Part shown: positions 1-9,681 of the stretch, piece by piece
How positions within the stretch are numbered: position 1 is the stretch's first letter
Layout: each line of letters begins with the position of its first letter
Origin: Flavobacterium sp.
GTDB taxonomy: Bacteria > Bacteroidota > Bacteroidia > Flavobacteriales > Flavobacteriaceae
Direction: 5' to 3'
Assembly (NCBI RefSeq): GCF_024710485.1
Contig: NZ_JANJUQ010000041.1
Span: forward strand, 1-64,000
DNA length: 64,000 bases
Program-made: the position numbers and the translations under genes
Notes under the pieces: model-generated
What the model was told of the DNA's origin: nothing
Seen by the model: the letters and a program-made list of their open reading frames with translations, nothing else
The model's database searches: none

Positions 1-1
1 C

Positions 2-3000
2 AACTGTCCGCCTCCAACAACATTGAGTGCCTCAGGAATCACTCAAACTTCTGCGAATTTAAGCTGGGGTAACCCGGGAGGAGCAACTTCTTGGGAAGTT
101 GCTGTTCAAACAGCAGGTTCACCTATTCCTTCTGGATCAGGCGTACAAACAAACTCAAATACCAATTATCCTGCAACAGGTTTGACAGTAAATACAGCTT
201 ATCAGTTTTATGTTAGAGCTGATTGTGGTAATGGTACATTCAGTGCTTGGGCAGGTCCATTCTTGTTCAACACGCTATGTGCTCCTTTCAACGTGCCTTT
301 CCAAGAAGGTTTCAACAGTACATCTACAACTGAAAACTGTTGGACCGTATTAAACGTTAATGGAGATACCGACTTATGGAATATGAATTACGCTACTAAT
401 CCATTTGAAGGGAATCAGTGTGCGGCTATTACTACCGACTTTAATAATGGTGCCAATAATGATTGGTTAATCTCACCTCAAATCATTTTGACAGGAAACC
501 AAAGGTTGAAATTCCATTACAGAGTGCAATCGACCGGCGAGCCAAATGATTTCAGAGTGATGTTGTCTACCAATGGTACCAGTCCGGCAGATTTTACTAC
601 AACTTTGTTGCCGTTAGCCTCTTACAATAACACTACTTATATTCAAAGAATAGTGAGTTTAGCGGGTTATACAGGGCCGGTTAATATTGCTTGGCATGTA
701 CCTCAAGGAGGTCTTGACGGATGGAGATTGTATATTGACAATGTAATTATTGAAGATTTACCAACATGTCCAGAGCCAACTTCCATAACGTCTAGTAATG
801 TGTTGTCGACTTCTGCCACTGTTTCATGGGTAAACGGAAACAACGAAACTTCTTGGGAAGTAATAGCTTTGCCTTGTGGTTCCCCTGCTCCAACAACAGC
901 TTCAGTAGGGACTGTTGTAACAACAGGAAGTCCTTACACTCTAACTAATTTAAATCCTACCACTTGTTATGATGTTTATGTAAGAGCTATTTGTTCGGCC
1001 TCTGATGTTAGTCCGTGGACGGGTCCGGCTACTTTTACAACACAAGTGGCTCCGCCAGTATGTGGTGGTTTGTTTGTTGATGCAGGCGGACCTAATGGAA
1101 ACTATCCCAACAGTTCAGATTCCACAGTTACTATTTGTCCTACGCCGGGTAATGTAGTTACCGTTACATTTACTTCTTTCAATACTGAAACTAACTGGGA
1201 TGCTTTGTATGTTTTTGATGGAAACTCTATAGCCTCTCCGCAAATAGCCAGCACCAATGGAGCAGGAAACGTTCCGGGCGGTTTACCAGGTGGTTTTTGG
1301 GGGACTGCTATTCCAGGACCATTTACATCATCAAGTACAGACGGATGTTTAACTTTCAGATTTAGAAGTGACACTTCTGTAAATAATCCGGGATGGGTTG
1401 CCAATGTAACCTGTGATCCGGCTCCAAACTGTTCTAAACCAACAGCATTAACTGCCACTCAAATCACAACTACATCTGCTCTTTTAGGTTGGAACGAAGC
1501 TAGTGGAGATGTGACACAATGGGAAATAATTGTTTTGCCTGCAGGTTCTCCTGTTCCGCTTCCAAGTGCAACCGGAATTATAGTTTCAACCAATCCTGCT
1601 CCGTTTAGTGGATTAAATCCCGGTACACAATATACATTTTATGTTAGATCTATTTGTCCTACATCAGGGACAAGTTTATGGTCTAATGGATTTAACTTTA
1701 ATACATTATTGGCTAACGACGAGTGTAGTACAGCAATCTTTGCACCGGTTAACTCTTCAGCCGTTTGTCAACAAGTAACTCCGGGTTCACTTGCAGGAGC
1801 TACTGCTTCTGCCTCTCCGGCTATTGCTCCATGTATCGGTACTGCTGATGATGATGTTTGGTATCAGTTTGTTGCTACTAACAGTTATTTGAATGTGGCT
1901 CTACAAAACGTGACCGGTTCAACAACTAACTTGAATTTTGCAGCTTACTCAGGACAATGTGGAACTTTGACACAAATCTTTTGTAGTGCAGCCAACTCTT
2001 TGTCTGGCGTTTTGAATAATTTAGTTGTAGGTAACACTTATTACATTAGAGTTTATTCAAATTCCGCGACTCCTCAAACCTCTACTTTTAACTTGTGTAT
2101 TTCAACTCCGTCAACTTGTCCTACCGCATCTACGGTTTGTAATTTGACAGATTATGCTAATACAACAGGAGTTACGAGTTTGGGAACTATAGGTTGTTTG
2201 TTTTCATCGCCAAATCCGGCTTATTTTACAATTCAAGTTGGAACTACCGGAGCTATTAACTTTACTTTAACCCAATCAACTCAGCCATCTGTAAATGGGA
2301 TTCCAGGTCCTCCAAATATCGATGTAGACTATGCTGCTTGGGGGCCATTTACCAGCCAAGCTGCTGCTTGTGCTTTCATTGGGTCATCAGCACCATTTGC
2401 AGCTCCGGGAATTGGAGTACCTGTTACACAACAAACAGGGTGTAGTTATTCTGCCGCTCCTACGGAAACGTTAAACATTGCTAATGCACAAGCAGGACAA
2501 TTTTATATCATTCTAATTACTAACTTCTCCAATCAGGCCGGGTTTATTACTTTAACACAAACTAATTTACCTGCTAATCCTAATGACCCTATTCCTCCAG
2601 GAGTTGGTACAACAGTATGTTGTCCGGATGCTTACTTTACTTATAACCCTGTGGCTTACTGTAAAGATCCGTCTACACCAAATCCAATACCTGTTATAAC
2701 AACAGGATCTATAGCAGGGGTATTCTCTTTGTCTCCTTCTTCACCAACCGGATTAGTTTTTGCTAATACAAGTACAGGAGAAATCGACTTACAAGCGAGT
2801 GCGCCGGGTAACTATGTTATTACTAATACAGTTGCTGCAACCGCAAGTTGTGATGTGAAAGAAAAATCATTTACCATCAATATTACTGCTCCTTCAACAG
2901 CAACTATAGAATACGGTGCTGCAGCTTATTGTAAAAACATAAGTACACCTCAAACCGTAACTATCAATGGAACTACTGGAGGTACTTTCTCTGCTACTCC

Positions 3001-5407
3001 TAACGGTGGATTAAATATTAATGCTAATACAGGAGCTATTGACCCAAGTACTAGTGCTCCGGGGATATATACTGTAACTTACTCTCTACCGGGCTCTACA
3101 GTTTGTGTTAATGCTAACCCAAGCACTCAAGTGGAAATTTTACCATTACCGAATGTAGTTCAACCGGCTTCGGTTCAAGCATGTGATTCTTATACTTTAC
3201 CTGCGTTGTCTGTTGGTAACTATTTCACACAATCTCAACTAGGCGGAGCAACTACACCAATTGATATTGCTACACCGCTGACTTCATCACAAACAGTTTA
3301 TGTTTATGCAATTGATGCTAACGGATGTTATAATGAGAAGTCTTTTGAGGTTACAGTTAATTCAGTGCCTACACCAACTTTCACGGCTACACAGTCTGAT
3401 TGTGCTGCGGCAAATGGTACTATTACAGTGACTTCACCAACTTCTCAAGCTGGTCCTATTCCTACAGACTTGTTTATTTCTGAAGTTACAGATGAGAGTA
3501 CAGGTTCGTTAACCTATATTGAAATTTTTAACGGTACAGGTGCCCCGAAAAATTTGGCTAACTATAAGATAAGAATTCATACTACTGTAACCGGAAACCC
3601 GGCTTGTGATTTGACATTATCAGGTACTCTAAACAATAATGCTACCCATGTTGTAGCTGTTGGAAGCAATGTAAACCAAGGTGGAATTGTTCCAAACCAA
3701 GTTTTTGCTTCTTGTGGAGGTGTTAATGACAATGATAACATCAGATTAACAAATTCTACTAATACATTGATAGATATTTGGGGAAGAACTGATGGGGTTT
3801 CTTTTACACCAGGTAATCAACCGGGTTACACCTACAGAAGAAATACTGATGTTGTTGCTCCAAGCACTACATTTAATTCGGCTGATTGGACTGCTTTAGA
3901 TCCGCAAGACTACACTAATGTTGGAACTTACAACTACTTTGTAAGTAATTATGAATACAGTATTGATGGCGGTACAACGTATCAATCTTCAGCATCCTTT
4001 ACAGCAGTAGCTCCTGGAGATTATGTTTTAGTGGTTAGAGATATTGCCACAGGCTGTACTTCTCAACCAATAGATGTATTTGTAGCACCTACAACATCAA
4101 CACCGGCAGTTACTACTTTTGATTACGGAACAGGTGTTTTCTGTCAAAATGCTACTAATCCAACTCCTAACACGAGCATTACCGGATTCACGACAGGCGG
4201 AACTTTCTCTGAATTTAATACAACCGGTTTGGTGATTAATCCTTTAACCGGAGAGATTGATTTAGCAGCTTCTACTGTTGGTCAACATACCGTAAGATAT
4301 GAAGTGGCTTTCAATCCGGTTACTTGTCAATTAGCTGGTTTCACTGATGTAACAATTGAAATAGTTGGCATTATTAATCCTGTGGTTGGATTTACTTACA
4401 ATACAACTTCAATTTGTATTAATGCACAAGCTTCTTTGACACCTCAGTTGGATTCAGGATTTAGTTCTTTTGCTCAATTCTCTGTAACTCCTTCAACAGG
4501 ATTGTCTATTAACTCCACTACAGGGGTTATCAACTTGGCGGCGTCTACTCCTGGAACTTATGACATAGTTGTTAATGTTACTGCTGATCCTGCAACTTGT
4601 AGAGTTGCTGCAACTTCAGCTACATTCACTTTAGAAATCAAGCCAGTTGTTACGCCGATTGTATCATTCAGTTACAATTCACCGGTATGTGCATTCAATG
4701 CTGATAATTTACAATCTCCTAACTTAGCGCCTAACTTTACCTTAGGTGGGGTGTTTTCTTCTACAGCCGGATTGGCAATTGATCCGGTTACAGGGGTAAT
4801 CACTGTTTCAGGAAGTTCTCCAGGAACTTACATTGTTCGTTACCATATTGATGCAGTTTCTTCAACTTGTCAATTAGTAGGAGATAGTGAAACCACAATT
4901 GTTATTACACCACCTGTTGCTATTGAAGTAAGCGGAGGCTGTGAAGGCGTAAGCTATATTTTGACTGCCACCCCGGTTGATGGTTCATTTAACCCTGAAA
5001 ACGTGACTTATTCTTGGCAGAATGAATTAGGAATTGAGGTGGGAACTACCCAAAGTATTACAGTTACTGAACTTGGTTCATACATTGTCACTATCAATGA
5101 CAACGGATGTACCAGTGAGTCTGCTTCATTTACTGTAGATGCCATAACTTGTGTTATCCAGAAAGGTATTTCTGTTAACAATGATGGTTTAAATGATACT
5201 TTTGACTTGAGAGGATTCAATGTTAAAAAGTTAACCATTTTCAACAGACACGGAATGAAAGTTTACAGCCGTGCTAATTATACCAACCAATGGGGAGGAC
5301 AATCTGATGATGGCGATGAACTACCTGACGGAACTTATTACTATGTTATTGATAGAAATAATGCCGAGACTAAAACAGGTTGGATTTACATCAACAGAGC
5401 ACAATAG
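2..5407 (+). CDS. Giant multidomain surface protein, T9SS type B sorting domain (5' partial)
   Basis: The reading frame is open to the left edge, so the N-terminus and signal peptide lie outside the window; about 1800 residues are visible. Domains in order: a fibronectin type III (FN3) repeat (about 1-95), a cleaved-adhesin/MAM-like module (about 100-255), FN3, a CUB-like module with paired cysteines (about 355-475), FN3, then several Ig-like repeats sharing the pattern GxFS..GLxIN..TGxID..AS.PGxYxV, with a lamin-tail-like insert (about 1155-1310). The last 85 residues match the gliding-motility C-terminal (CHU_C) type B sorting signal: VNNDGLNDTFDL, LTIFNRHGMKVY, LPDGTYYYVID. Such proteins cross the outer membrane through the type IX system and stay at the surface or are released. 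The PorP/SprF and OmpA genes directly downstream are the usual partners. An adhesin or motility-related role is inferred; the ligand is unknown. Confidence 0.93.
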   Translation, partial: NCPPPTTLSASGITQTSANLSWGNPGGATSWEVAVQTAGSPIPSGSGVQTNSNTNYPATGLTVNTAYQFYVRADCGNGTFSAWAGPFLFNTLCAPFNVPFQEGFNSTSTTENCWTVLNVNGDTDLWNMNYATNPFEGNQCAAITTDFNNGANNDWLISPQIILTGNQRLKFHYRVQSTGEPNDFRVMLSTNGTSPADFTTTLLPLASYNNTTYIQRIVSLAGYTGPVNIAWHVPQGGLDGWRLYIDNVIIEDLPTCPEPTSITSSNVLSTSATVSWVNGNNETSWEVIALPCGSPAPTTASVGTVVTTGSPYTLTNLNPTTCYDVYVRAICSASDVSPWTGPATFTTQVAPPVCGGLFVDAGGPNGNYPNSSDSTVTICPTPGNVVTVTFTSFNTETNWDALYVFDGNSIASPQIASTNGAGNVPGGLPGGFWGTAIPGPFTSSSTDGCLTFRFRSDTSVNNPGWVANVTCDPAPNCSKPTALTATQITTTSALLGWNEASGDVTQWEIIVLPAGSPVPLPSATGIIVSTNPAPFSGLNPGTQYTFYVRSICPTSGTSLWSNGFNFNTLLANDECSTAIFAPVNSSAVCQQVTPGSLAGATASASPAIAPCIGTADDDVWYQFVATNSYLNVALQNVTGSTTNLNFAAYSGQCGTLTQIFCSAANSLSGVLNNLVVGNTYYIRVYSNSATPQTSTFNLCISTPSTCPTASTVCNLTDYANTTGVTSLGTIGCLFSSPNPAYFTIQVGTTGAINFTLTQSTQPSVNGIPGPPNIDVDYAAWGPFTSQAAACAFIGSSAPFAAPGIGVPVTQQTGCSYSAAPTETLNIANAQAGQFYIILITNFSNQAGFITLTQTNLPANPNDPIPPGVGTTVCCPDAYFTYNPVAYCKDPSTPNPIPVITTGSIAGVFSLSPSSPTGLVFANTSTGEIDLQASAPGNYVITNTVAATASCDVKEKSFTINITAPSTATIEYGAAAYCKNISTPQTVTINGTTGGTFSATPNGGLNINANTGAIDPSTSAPGIYTVTYSLPGSTVCVNANPSTQVEILPLPNVVQPASVQACDSYTLPALSVGNYFTQSQLGGATTPIDIATPLTSSQTVYVYAIDANGCYNEKSFEVTVNSVPTPTFTATQSDCAAANGTITVTSPTSQAGPIPTDLFISEVTDESTGSLTYIEIFNGTGAPKNLANYKIRIHTTVTGNPACDLTLSGTLNNNATHVVAVGSNVNQGGIVPNQVFASCGGVNDNDNIRLTNSTNTLIDIWGRTDGVSFTPGNQPGYTYRRNTDVVAPSTTFNSADWTALDPQDYTNVGTYNYFVSNYEYSIDGGTTYQSSASFTAVAPGDYVLVVRDIATGCTSQPIDVFVAPTTSTPAVTTFDYGTGVFCQNATNPTPNTSITGFTTGGTFSEFNTTGLVINPLTGEIDLAASTVGQHTVRYEVAFNPVTCQLAGFTDVTIEIVGIINPVVGFTYNTTSICINAQASLTPQLDSGFSSFAQFSVTPSTGLSINSTTGVINLAASTPGTYDIVVNVTADPATCRVAATSATFTLEIKPVVTPIVSFSYNSPVCAFNADNLQSPNLAPNFTLGGVFSSTAGLAIDPVTGVITVSGSSPGTYIVRYHIDAVSSTCQLVGDSETTIVITPPVAIEVSGGCEGVSYILTATPVDGSFNPENVTYSWQNELGIEVGTTQSITVTELGSYIVTINDNGCTSESASFTVDAITCVIQKGISVNNDGLNDTFDLRGFNVKKLTIFNRHGMKVYSRANYTNQWGGQSDDGDELPDGTYYYVIDRNNAETKTGWIYINRAQ

Positions 5408-5445
5408 GACATTTAAAATTGGCATTCAAAATAAAACAAAACAAA

Positions 5446-6363
5446 ATGAAGAAAATATATTTCATTGCAATATTAGCTTTAGGTTTAACAGAGTTAAACG
5501 CACAGCAAGACCCTCATTACACTCAGTACATGTACAACATGAGTGTAATGAATCCGGCCTACGCCGGCTCAAAAGAGGCTGTTTCAGGCGGGGTTCTTTA
5601 TCGTAAACAATGGGTTGAGATTGAAGATGCTCCTACTACAGGTACATTCTTCATACATAGTCCTGTTGGAAGAAATGTAGGTTTAGGGCTTTCTGTGATT
5701 TCAGATAAAATTGGTCCTGTTGAAGAAAATAACGTTTATGCTGACTTCTCTTATACCTTAAATTTAGGAGGAGAACACCGCTTGGCTTTTGGTTTGAAAG
5801 CGGGTTTGACTATGCATAAAATCGACTTCAATACTATTTACCCAACGTTACCGGATTTAGGTGATGACGTTTTCGGTTCCGGTAATCCAAACGAAACATT
5901 CTTAAACATTGGTTCGGGGGTGTTCTACTATACTGATAAGTATTATGTAGCTTTCTCAGTTCCTAATATGTTAAAATCAAAATATTTAGATTTTGACGGA
6001 AGAGAATACGGGACAGAAGAATTACACTATTTCTTAACAGGAGGTTATGTGTTTGATATTAATCCGAATTTAAAATTTAAGCCTTTTGCTATGATTAAAT
6101 CATCGCTTAATGCGCCTACCTCAGTGGATTTATCAACCAATTTTTTACTTTACGATAAGTTAGAATTAGGTGCAACTTACAGATTGGAAGACTCTTTCGG
6201 AGCCATGATCAATTTTGCAGTTACACCGTCATTGAGAATCGGATATGCTTATGACCATATCGTTTCCGACTTGAATGTAGTGACTCCGGCTTCTCACGAG
6301 GTGATGTTGTTATTTGATTTGAATTTCCCGAAAAAAGTATCACGTTCACCAAGATATTTCTAA
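5446..6363 (+). CDS. PorP/SprF family type IX secretion outer-membrane protein
   Basis: A 305-residue protein with a signal peptide (MKKIYFIAILALGLTELNAQ) and the family start QDPHYTQYMYNMSVMNPAYAGS, followed by alternating beta strands typical of an outer-membrane barrel. The ATG at 5446 is chosen because it gives a clean signal peptide; an earlier in-frame start would add a non-signal extension overlapping the upstream gene. It starts 38 bp after the giant type B protein and 19 bp before an OmpA-family gene. In Flavobacterium johnsoniae the relative SprF is required for secretion of the type B adhesin SprB. By analogy this copy is probably dedicated to the adjacent cargo. Which paralogue it corresponds to cannot be told from sequence alone. 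Confidence 0.93.
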   Translation: MKKIYFIAILALGLTELNAQQDPHYTQYMYNMSVMNPAYAGSKEAVSGGVLYRKQWVEIEDAPTTGTFFIHSPVGRNVGLGLSVISDKIGPVEENNVYADFSYTLNLGGEHRLAFGLKAGLTMHKIDFNTIYPTLPDLGDDVFGSGNPNETFLNIGSGVFYYTDKYYVAFSVPNMLKSKYLDFDGREYGTEELHYFLTGGYVFDINPNLKFKPFAMIKSSLNAPTSVDLSTNFLLYDKLELGATYRLEDSFGAMINFAVTPSLRIGYAYDHIVSDLNVVTPASHEVMLLFDLNFPKKVSRSPRYF

Positions 6364-6382
6364 CCTATAAAGAATCTTAAAA

Positions 6383-8251
6383 ATGAAAAATCTATATATA
6401 ACCTTAAGTTTTGTTGCCCTAAGTTTTTCTCTTTCGGCTCAAAATAAAGATACTAAAGCCGCCGATAAGTTGTTTGCCAGATTCGAGTATGTTGATGCTG
6501 TCAAAGCCTATCAGAAATTGGTAGAGAATGGTAAAGGCGATGCTTATGTTTACAAGCAATTGGCCGATGCCAACTACAATATGTTCAATTCAACAGAAGC
6601 AGTAAAATGGTATGCTAAAGCTACTGAAACTAATCAGGATGCTGAAACCTACTATCGTTATGCACAAATGTTGAAAGCTAACGGTAAATACGAAGAAGCC
6701 AACAAGCAGATGCAAAAATTTGCCGCCGCCGCTCCTAATGATAACCGTGCTAAAGCATTCAAGGAGAATCCAAACTACATTCCGAGATTGTTAGATAAAA
6801 CCAAATTGTACAATGTAAATGCTTCTGATATCAGCAGTGATAAATCTGATTTTGGTGCCGTATTACACGATAACAGTTTGTATTTTGCCAGCGCTCGCAA
6901 CGGTGCACGTAAGAACTATGGATGGACAGACGAACCTTTCTTAGATATTTACAAAGCGGATTATAACACCGACGGTACAATTACCAATGCCGGAACAGTA
7001 ACCGAATTGAATTCAAAATGGCACGACGGTCCTATCACCATTACTGCTGATGGGAATACTGCTTATTTTGCCAGCGAGAGTTACAAAGAAAAAGAATTTG
7101 AGAAAGACAAAAAGAACAATGCCCGATTCAGTCAGGTTTATTTGTTCAAAGCTACTAAAAACGGTAGCACTTGGGGAGATATCACCGAGTTGCCTTTTAA
7201 CGACAAAACGTTCTCAAACAGTAACCCATGTGTAAGCCGAGATGGTAAAACGTTATATTTCTCTTCTAACAGACCGGGAAGTATTGGTGGTGTTGACATC
7301 TGGAAAGTGGCCATCAATGCCGATGGTACTTACGGTGAACCTCAAAACTTAGGAAATAAAGTCAATACCGAAGGCAACGAAAGCTTTCCGTTTATTGCCG
7401 ATGACAACAAAACGTTATACTTCGCTTCAAGCGGCAAACAGGGTTTTGGTGGTTTAGACGTGTATCAAATCGATTTGTCTAACGGTTCAGAAGCGGTTAA
7501 CTTAGGCAAGCCGGTTAATACAGAAAAAGACGATTTCGCTTTTACTTTTAACGAGGCTAAGAAAGTTGGTTTCTTATCGTCTAACAGAGGCGGAAACGAT
7601 GATATTTTTGCTGTTAGTCCAATTTGTGGCGTAGACGTCATAATCGTGGTTACCGACGCCAAAACAGGCGCTATTTTAGCCAATGCCAGCGTATCTATTT
7701 TAGACGACAAGAAAAACGTAATCGCTACGGAAATGTCTAACGCTAATGGAGAAGTAAAATACCGTGTAGAGTGTGATCGTCCTTATGTCGTTCAAGCTTC
7801 TAAAGACGGTTACGAAGGCAATTCATTTGCTGTTACTTCAAGCAAAGGACCAACTGCTAAAGTGGATGCTGCCTTACAACCTATCGATGTAATTGTTACG
7901 GAAACAGAAATTATCTTAAAACCGATTTATTTTGAATACGACAAAAGCAACATCACTCAAGAAGGTGCTTTTGAGTTAGATAAATTAGTTCAGGTAATGA
8001 AGAATAACGACAAAATGGTCATCTTGGCTAAGTCGCATACCGATAACAGAGGTACTGATAAATACAACTTACGATTATCAGACAGAAGAGCTAAAGCGAC
8101 AGCACAATACATTATCTCTAAAGGAATCGATCCTAGTCGTATTTCGGCTAAAGGTATGGGTGAATTAGAGCCTAAAGTGGATTGTGGTGCAGCTTGTACT
8201 GAAGAGCAACACGCTCAAAACAGACGCTCAGAATTCTTGATTGTGAAGTAA
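6383..8251 (+). CDS. OmpA-family protein with TPR and PD40 repeats
   Basis: 622 residues. A signal peptide (1-19, ending SLSAQN) is followed by TPR-like helices (about 20-125), then WD40-like PD40 beta-propeller repeats (about 140-400; GKTLYFSSNRPGSIGGVDIW, KTLYFASSGKQGFGGLDVY, VGFLSSNRGGNDDIF). A carboxypeptidase-regulatory-like domain follows (about 415-495), then a C-terminal OmpA peptidoglycan-binding domain (about 510-622; YFEYDKSNIT, HTDNRGTDKYNLRLSDRRA, NRRSEF). The protein probably anchors the cargo/PorP assembly to peptidoglycan. It is last in a three-gene cassette of cargo, PorP/SprF and OmpA and is closed by a strong hairpin terminator, which supports a single transcription unit. 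Family assignment is secure; the exact role is inferred from related loci. Confidence 0.92.
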   Translation: MKNLYITLSFVALSFSLSAQNKDTKAADKLFARFEYVDAVKAYQKLVENGKGDAYVYKQLADANYNMFNSTEAVKWYAKATETNQDAETYYRYAQMLKANGKYEEANKQMQKFAAAAPNDNRAKAFKENPNYIPRLLDKTKLYNVNASDISSDKSDFGAVLHDNSLYFASARNGARKNYGWTDEPFLDIYKADYNTDGTITNAGTVTELNSKWHDGPITITADGNTAYFASESYKEKEFEKDKKNNARFSQVYLFKATKNGSTWGDITELPFNDKTFSNSNPCVSRDGKTLYFSSNRPGSIGGVDIWKVAINADGTYGEPQNLGNKVNTEGNESFPFIADDNKTLYFASSGKQGFGGLDVYQIDLSNGSEAVNLGKPVNTEKDDFAFTFNEAKKVGFLSSNRGGNDDIFAVSPICGVDVIIVVTDAKTGAILANASVSILDDKKNVIATEMSNANGEVKYRVECDRPYVVQASKDGYEGNSFAVTSSKGPTAKVDAALQPIDVIVTETEIILKPIYFEYDKSNITQEGAFELDKLVQVMKNNDKMVILAKSHTDNRGTDKYNLRLSDRRAKATAQYIISKGIDPSRISAKGMGELEPKVDCGAACTEEQHAQNRRSEFLIVK

Positions 8252-8270
8252 TTTTTCAGCATTTAATAAT

Positions 8271-8310
8271 AAAAACCCCATCTTGGACAACAAGATGGGG
8301 TTTTTATTTT
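8271..8310 (+). terminator. Strong intrinsic terminator
   Basis: A perfect 15-bp stem (arms 8271-8285 and 8291-8305, core CCCCATCTTG/CAAGATGGGG) with loop GACAA and a T-rich tail. It ends the T9SS cassette 20 bp after the OmpA-family stop codon. Confidence 0.93.
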
Positions 8311-8563
8311 ATTAGTATTTAGCTTATTTCCATTTCATAGAAAGAAGATTATAAGTGGTTTTTAATGACTTCTAAAAGGTTTTCCCTTTTCAAGCTTTCA
8401 AAGTAAAATATTCAGAATTCGTCTTTTTAAAATCCTTATTCATTAAGTATCAATACTTATTCAATTTTTTTACTAATGAATAAATTAAGCCTTTTTGGAA
8501 AAAAATGTGCTTTTGATGGCAGCATATATTTGAAAAAAAGTATTTTTAATAAAAAATTTACAA
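8311..8563. other. Intergenic region upstream of the FAD enzyme
   Basis: AT-rich DNA without a convincing gene. It holds a small palindrome, AAGTATCAATACTT at 8445-8458, which could be an operator, and a -7 promoter box near its right end. Nothing else is recognised. Confidence 0.5.
8525..8532 (+). promoter_or_regulatory. Putative Bacteroidota -7 promoter box (TATATTTG)
   Basis: Matches TAnnTTTG and lies 31 bp before the ATG of the FAD enzyme, after the upstream terminator. No well-spaced -33 TTTG is evident; the nearest is 27 bp upstream. Confidence 0.45.
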
Positions 8564-9679
8564 ATGAACTTAAGTTATTGGGAACTCAAAAATTGGTTTA
8601 CCCATGTCGACTTTACCATAGTAGGAAGTGGAATTGTTGGCTTGCATTGTGCATTAGCATTGCGAGAGCGATTTCCGCAAAGTAAAATTTTGGTTTTAGA
8701 AAAAGGAATTTTGCCACAAGGTGCCAGTACTAAAAATGCCGGATTTGCCTGTTTTGGCAGTCTTTCGGAGATTTTAGATGATTTAAAAACTCATAGTGAA
8801 GAAGAGGTTATTCAGCTCATACAAAAGCGTTGGAGTGGATTGCAGTTGTTGCGCAAAAATCTAGGTGATGACGCTATCGATTTCAAACCTTATGGTGGTT
8901 ATGAGTTATTTTTGAAATCAGACGAGAGCAGCTATAATGAATGTTTGCAGCTCATGTCATTTGTCAATGAAATTTTAAAACCTATTTTCAGGAATGAAGT
9001 ATTTTCCAAAGAAGTGGATCGTTTCGACTTTAGCGGTGTACAAGAATACCTTATTTTTAATCCGTATGAGGCCCAAATCGATACCGGGAAAATGATGCAC
9101 GCTTTGTTGAAGAAAGCTATTGCAAACGATATTTTAATTCTCAATCAAATCGAAGTCACCGCTTTCCAAGAAAAAAGCGATAGAGTGATGGTAACGGCAA
9201 ACGATTTTAGTTTTTCAACACACAAGCTATTGTTTGCTACTAACGGTTTCGCTGCCGAGTTAACCAATAATCAAGTAAAGCCGGCCAGAGCTCAGGTTTT
9301 AATTACCAATCCGATATCCGATTTAGACATTAAAGGGACGTTTCATTTAGAACAAGGTTATTATTATTTCAGAAATATCGATAACCGAATTTTATTAGGC
9401 GGAGGAAGAAATTTGGATTTCAAAGGGGAAACCACCACCGAGTTAGGTCAAACGGAATTAATCCAAAATCGTTTGGACAACTTGTTAAAGGAAGTAATTT
9501 TACCACAAACCGAATTTACTGTGGCTCATCGCTGGAGCGGAGTCATGGGTATGGGTTCCAGCAAAAGACCCATAGTAGAACAGTTATCAACGCATGTTTA
9601 TTGCGGGGTGCGTTTGGGCGGTATGGGTGTAGCTATTGGAAGTTTAATAGGTCAGGAGTTGGCCGATTTATTAAATTAA
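8564..9679 (+). CDS. FAD-dependent oxidoreductase, DAO (D-amino-acid oxidase-like) family
   Basis: 371 residues. An N-terminal Rossmann dinucleotide fold is marked by the glycine motif GSGIVG (21-26) and an acidic residue ending the second strand (ILVLEKG), followed by GASTKNAGFACFG, typical of DAO enzymes that oxidise amines or amino acids. The C-terminal part (YYYFRNIDNRILLGGGRN, HRWSGVMGMG, GVRLGGMGVAIGS) fits the substrate and FAD-binding half. No signal peptide is seen, so it is probably cytoplasmic. The gene follows a promoter-like box and ends 2 bp before the next gene, although that product is an unrelated secreted protein. The substrate cannot be assigned. Confidence 0.88.
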   Translation: MNLSYWELKNWFTHVDFTIVGSGIVGLHCALALRERFPQSKILVLEKGILPQGASTKNAGFACFGSLSEILDDLKTHSEEEVIQLIQKRWSGLQLLRKNLGDDAIDFKPYGGYELFLKSDESSYNECLQLMSFVNEILKPIFRNEVFSKEVDRFDFSGVQEYLIFNPYEAQIDTGKMMHALLKKAIANDILILNQIEVTAFQEKSDRVMVTANDFSFSTHKLLFATNGFAAELTNNQVKPARAQVLITNPISDLDIKGTFHLEQGYYYFRNIDNRILLGGGRNLDFKGETTTELGQTELIQNRLDNLLKEVILPQTEFTVAHRWSGVMGMGSSKRPIVEQLSTHVYCGVRLGGMGVAIGSLIGQELADLLN

Positions 9680-9681
9680 TT

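Noticed and set aside
5380-5445. Earlier start for the PorP/SprF gene
   Set aside because: It would overlap the upstream cargo gene and bury the signal peptide; ATG 5446 is cleaner.
8476-8685. 69-codon frame upstream of the FAD enzyme
   Set aside because: It covers the promoter region and overlaps the real gene in another frame; composition is not protein-like.
9601-9681. Earlier start for the large type A protein
   Set aside because: It overlaps the FAD enzyme gene and lacks a signal peptide; ATG 9682 gives one.
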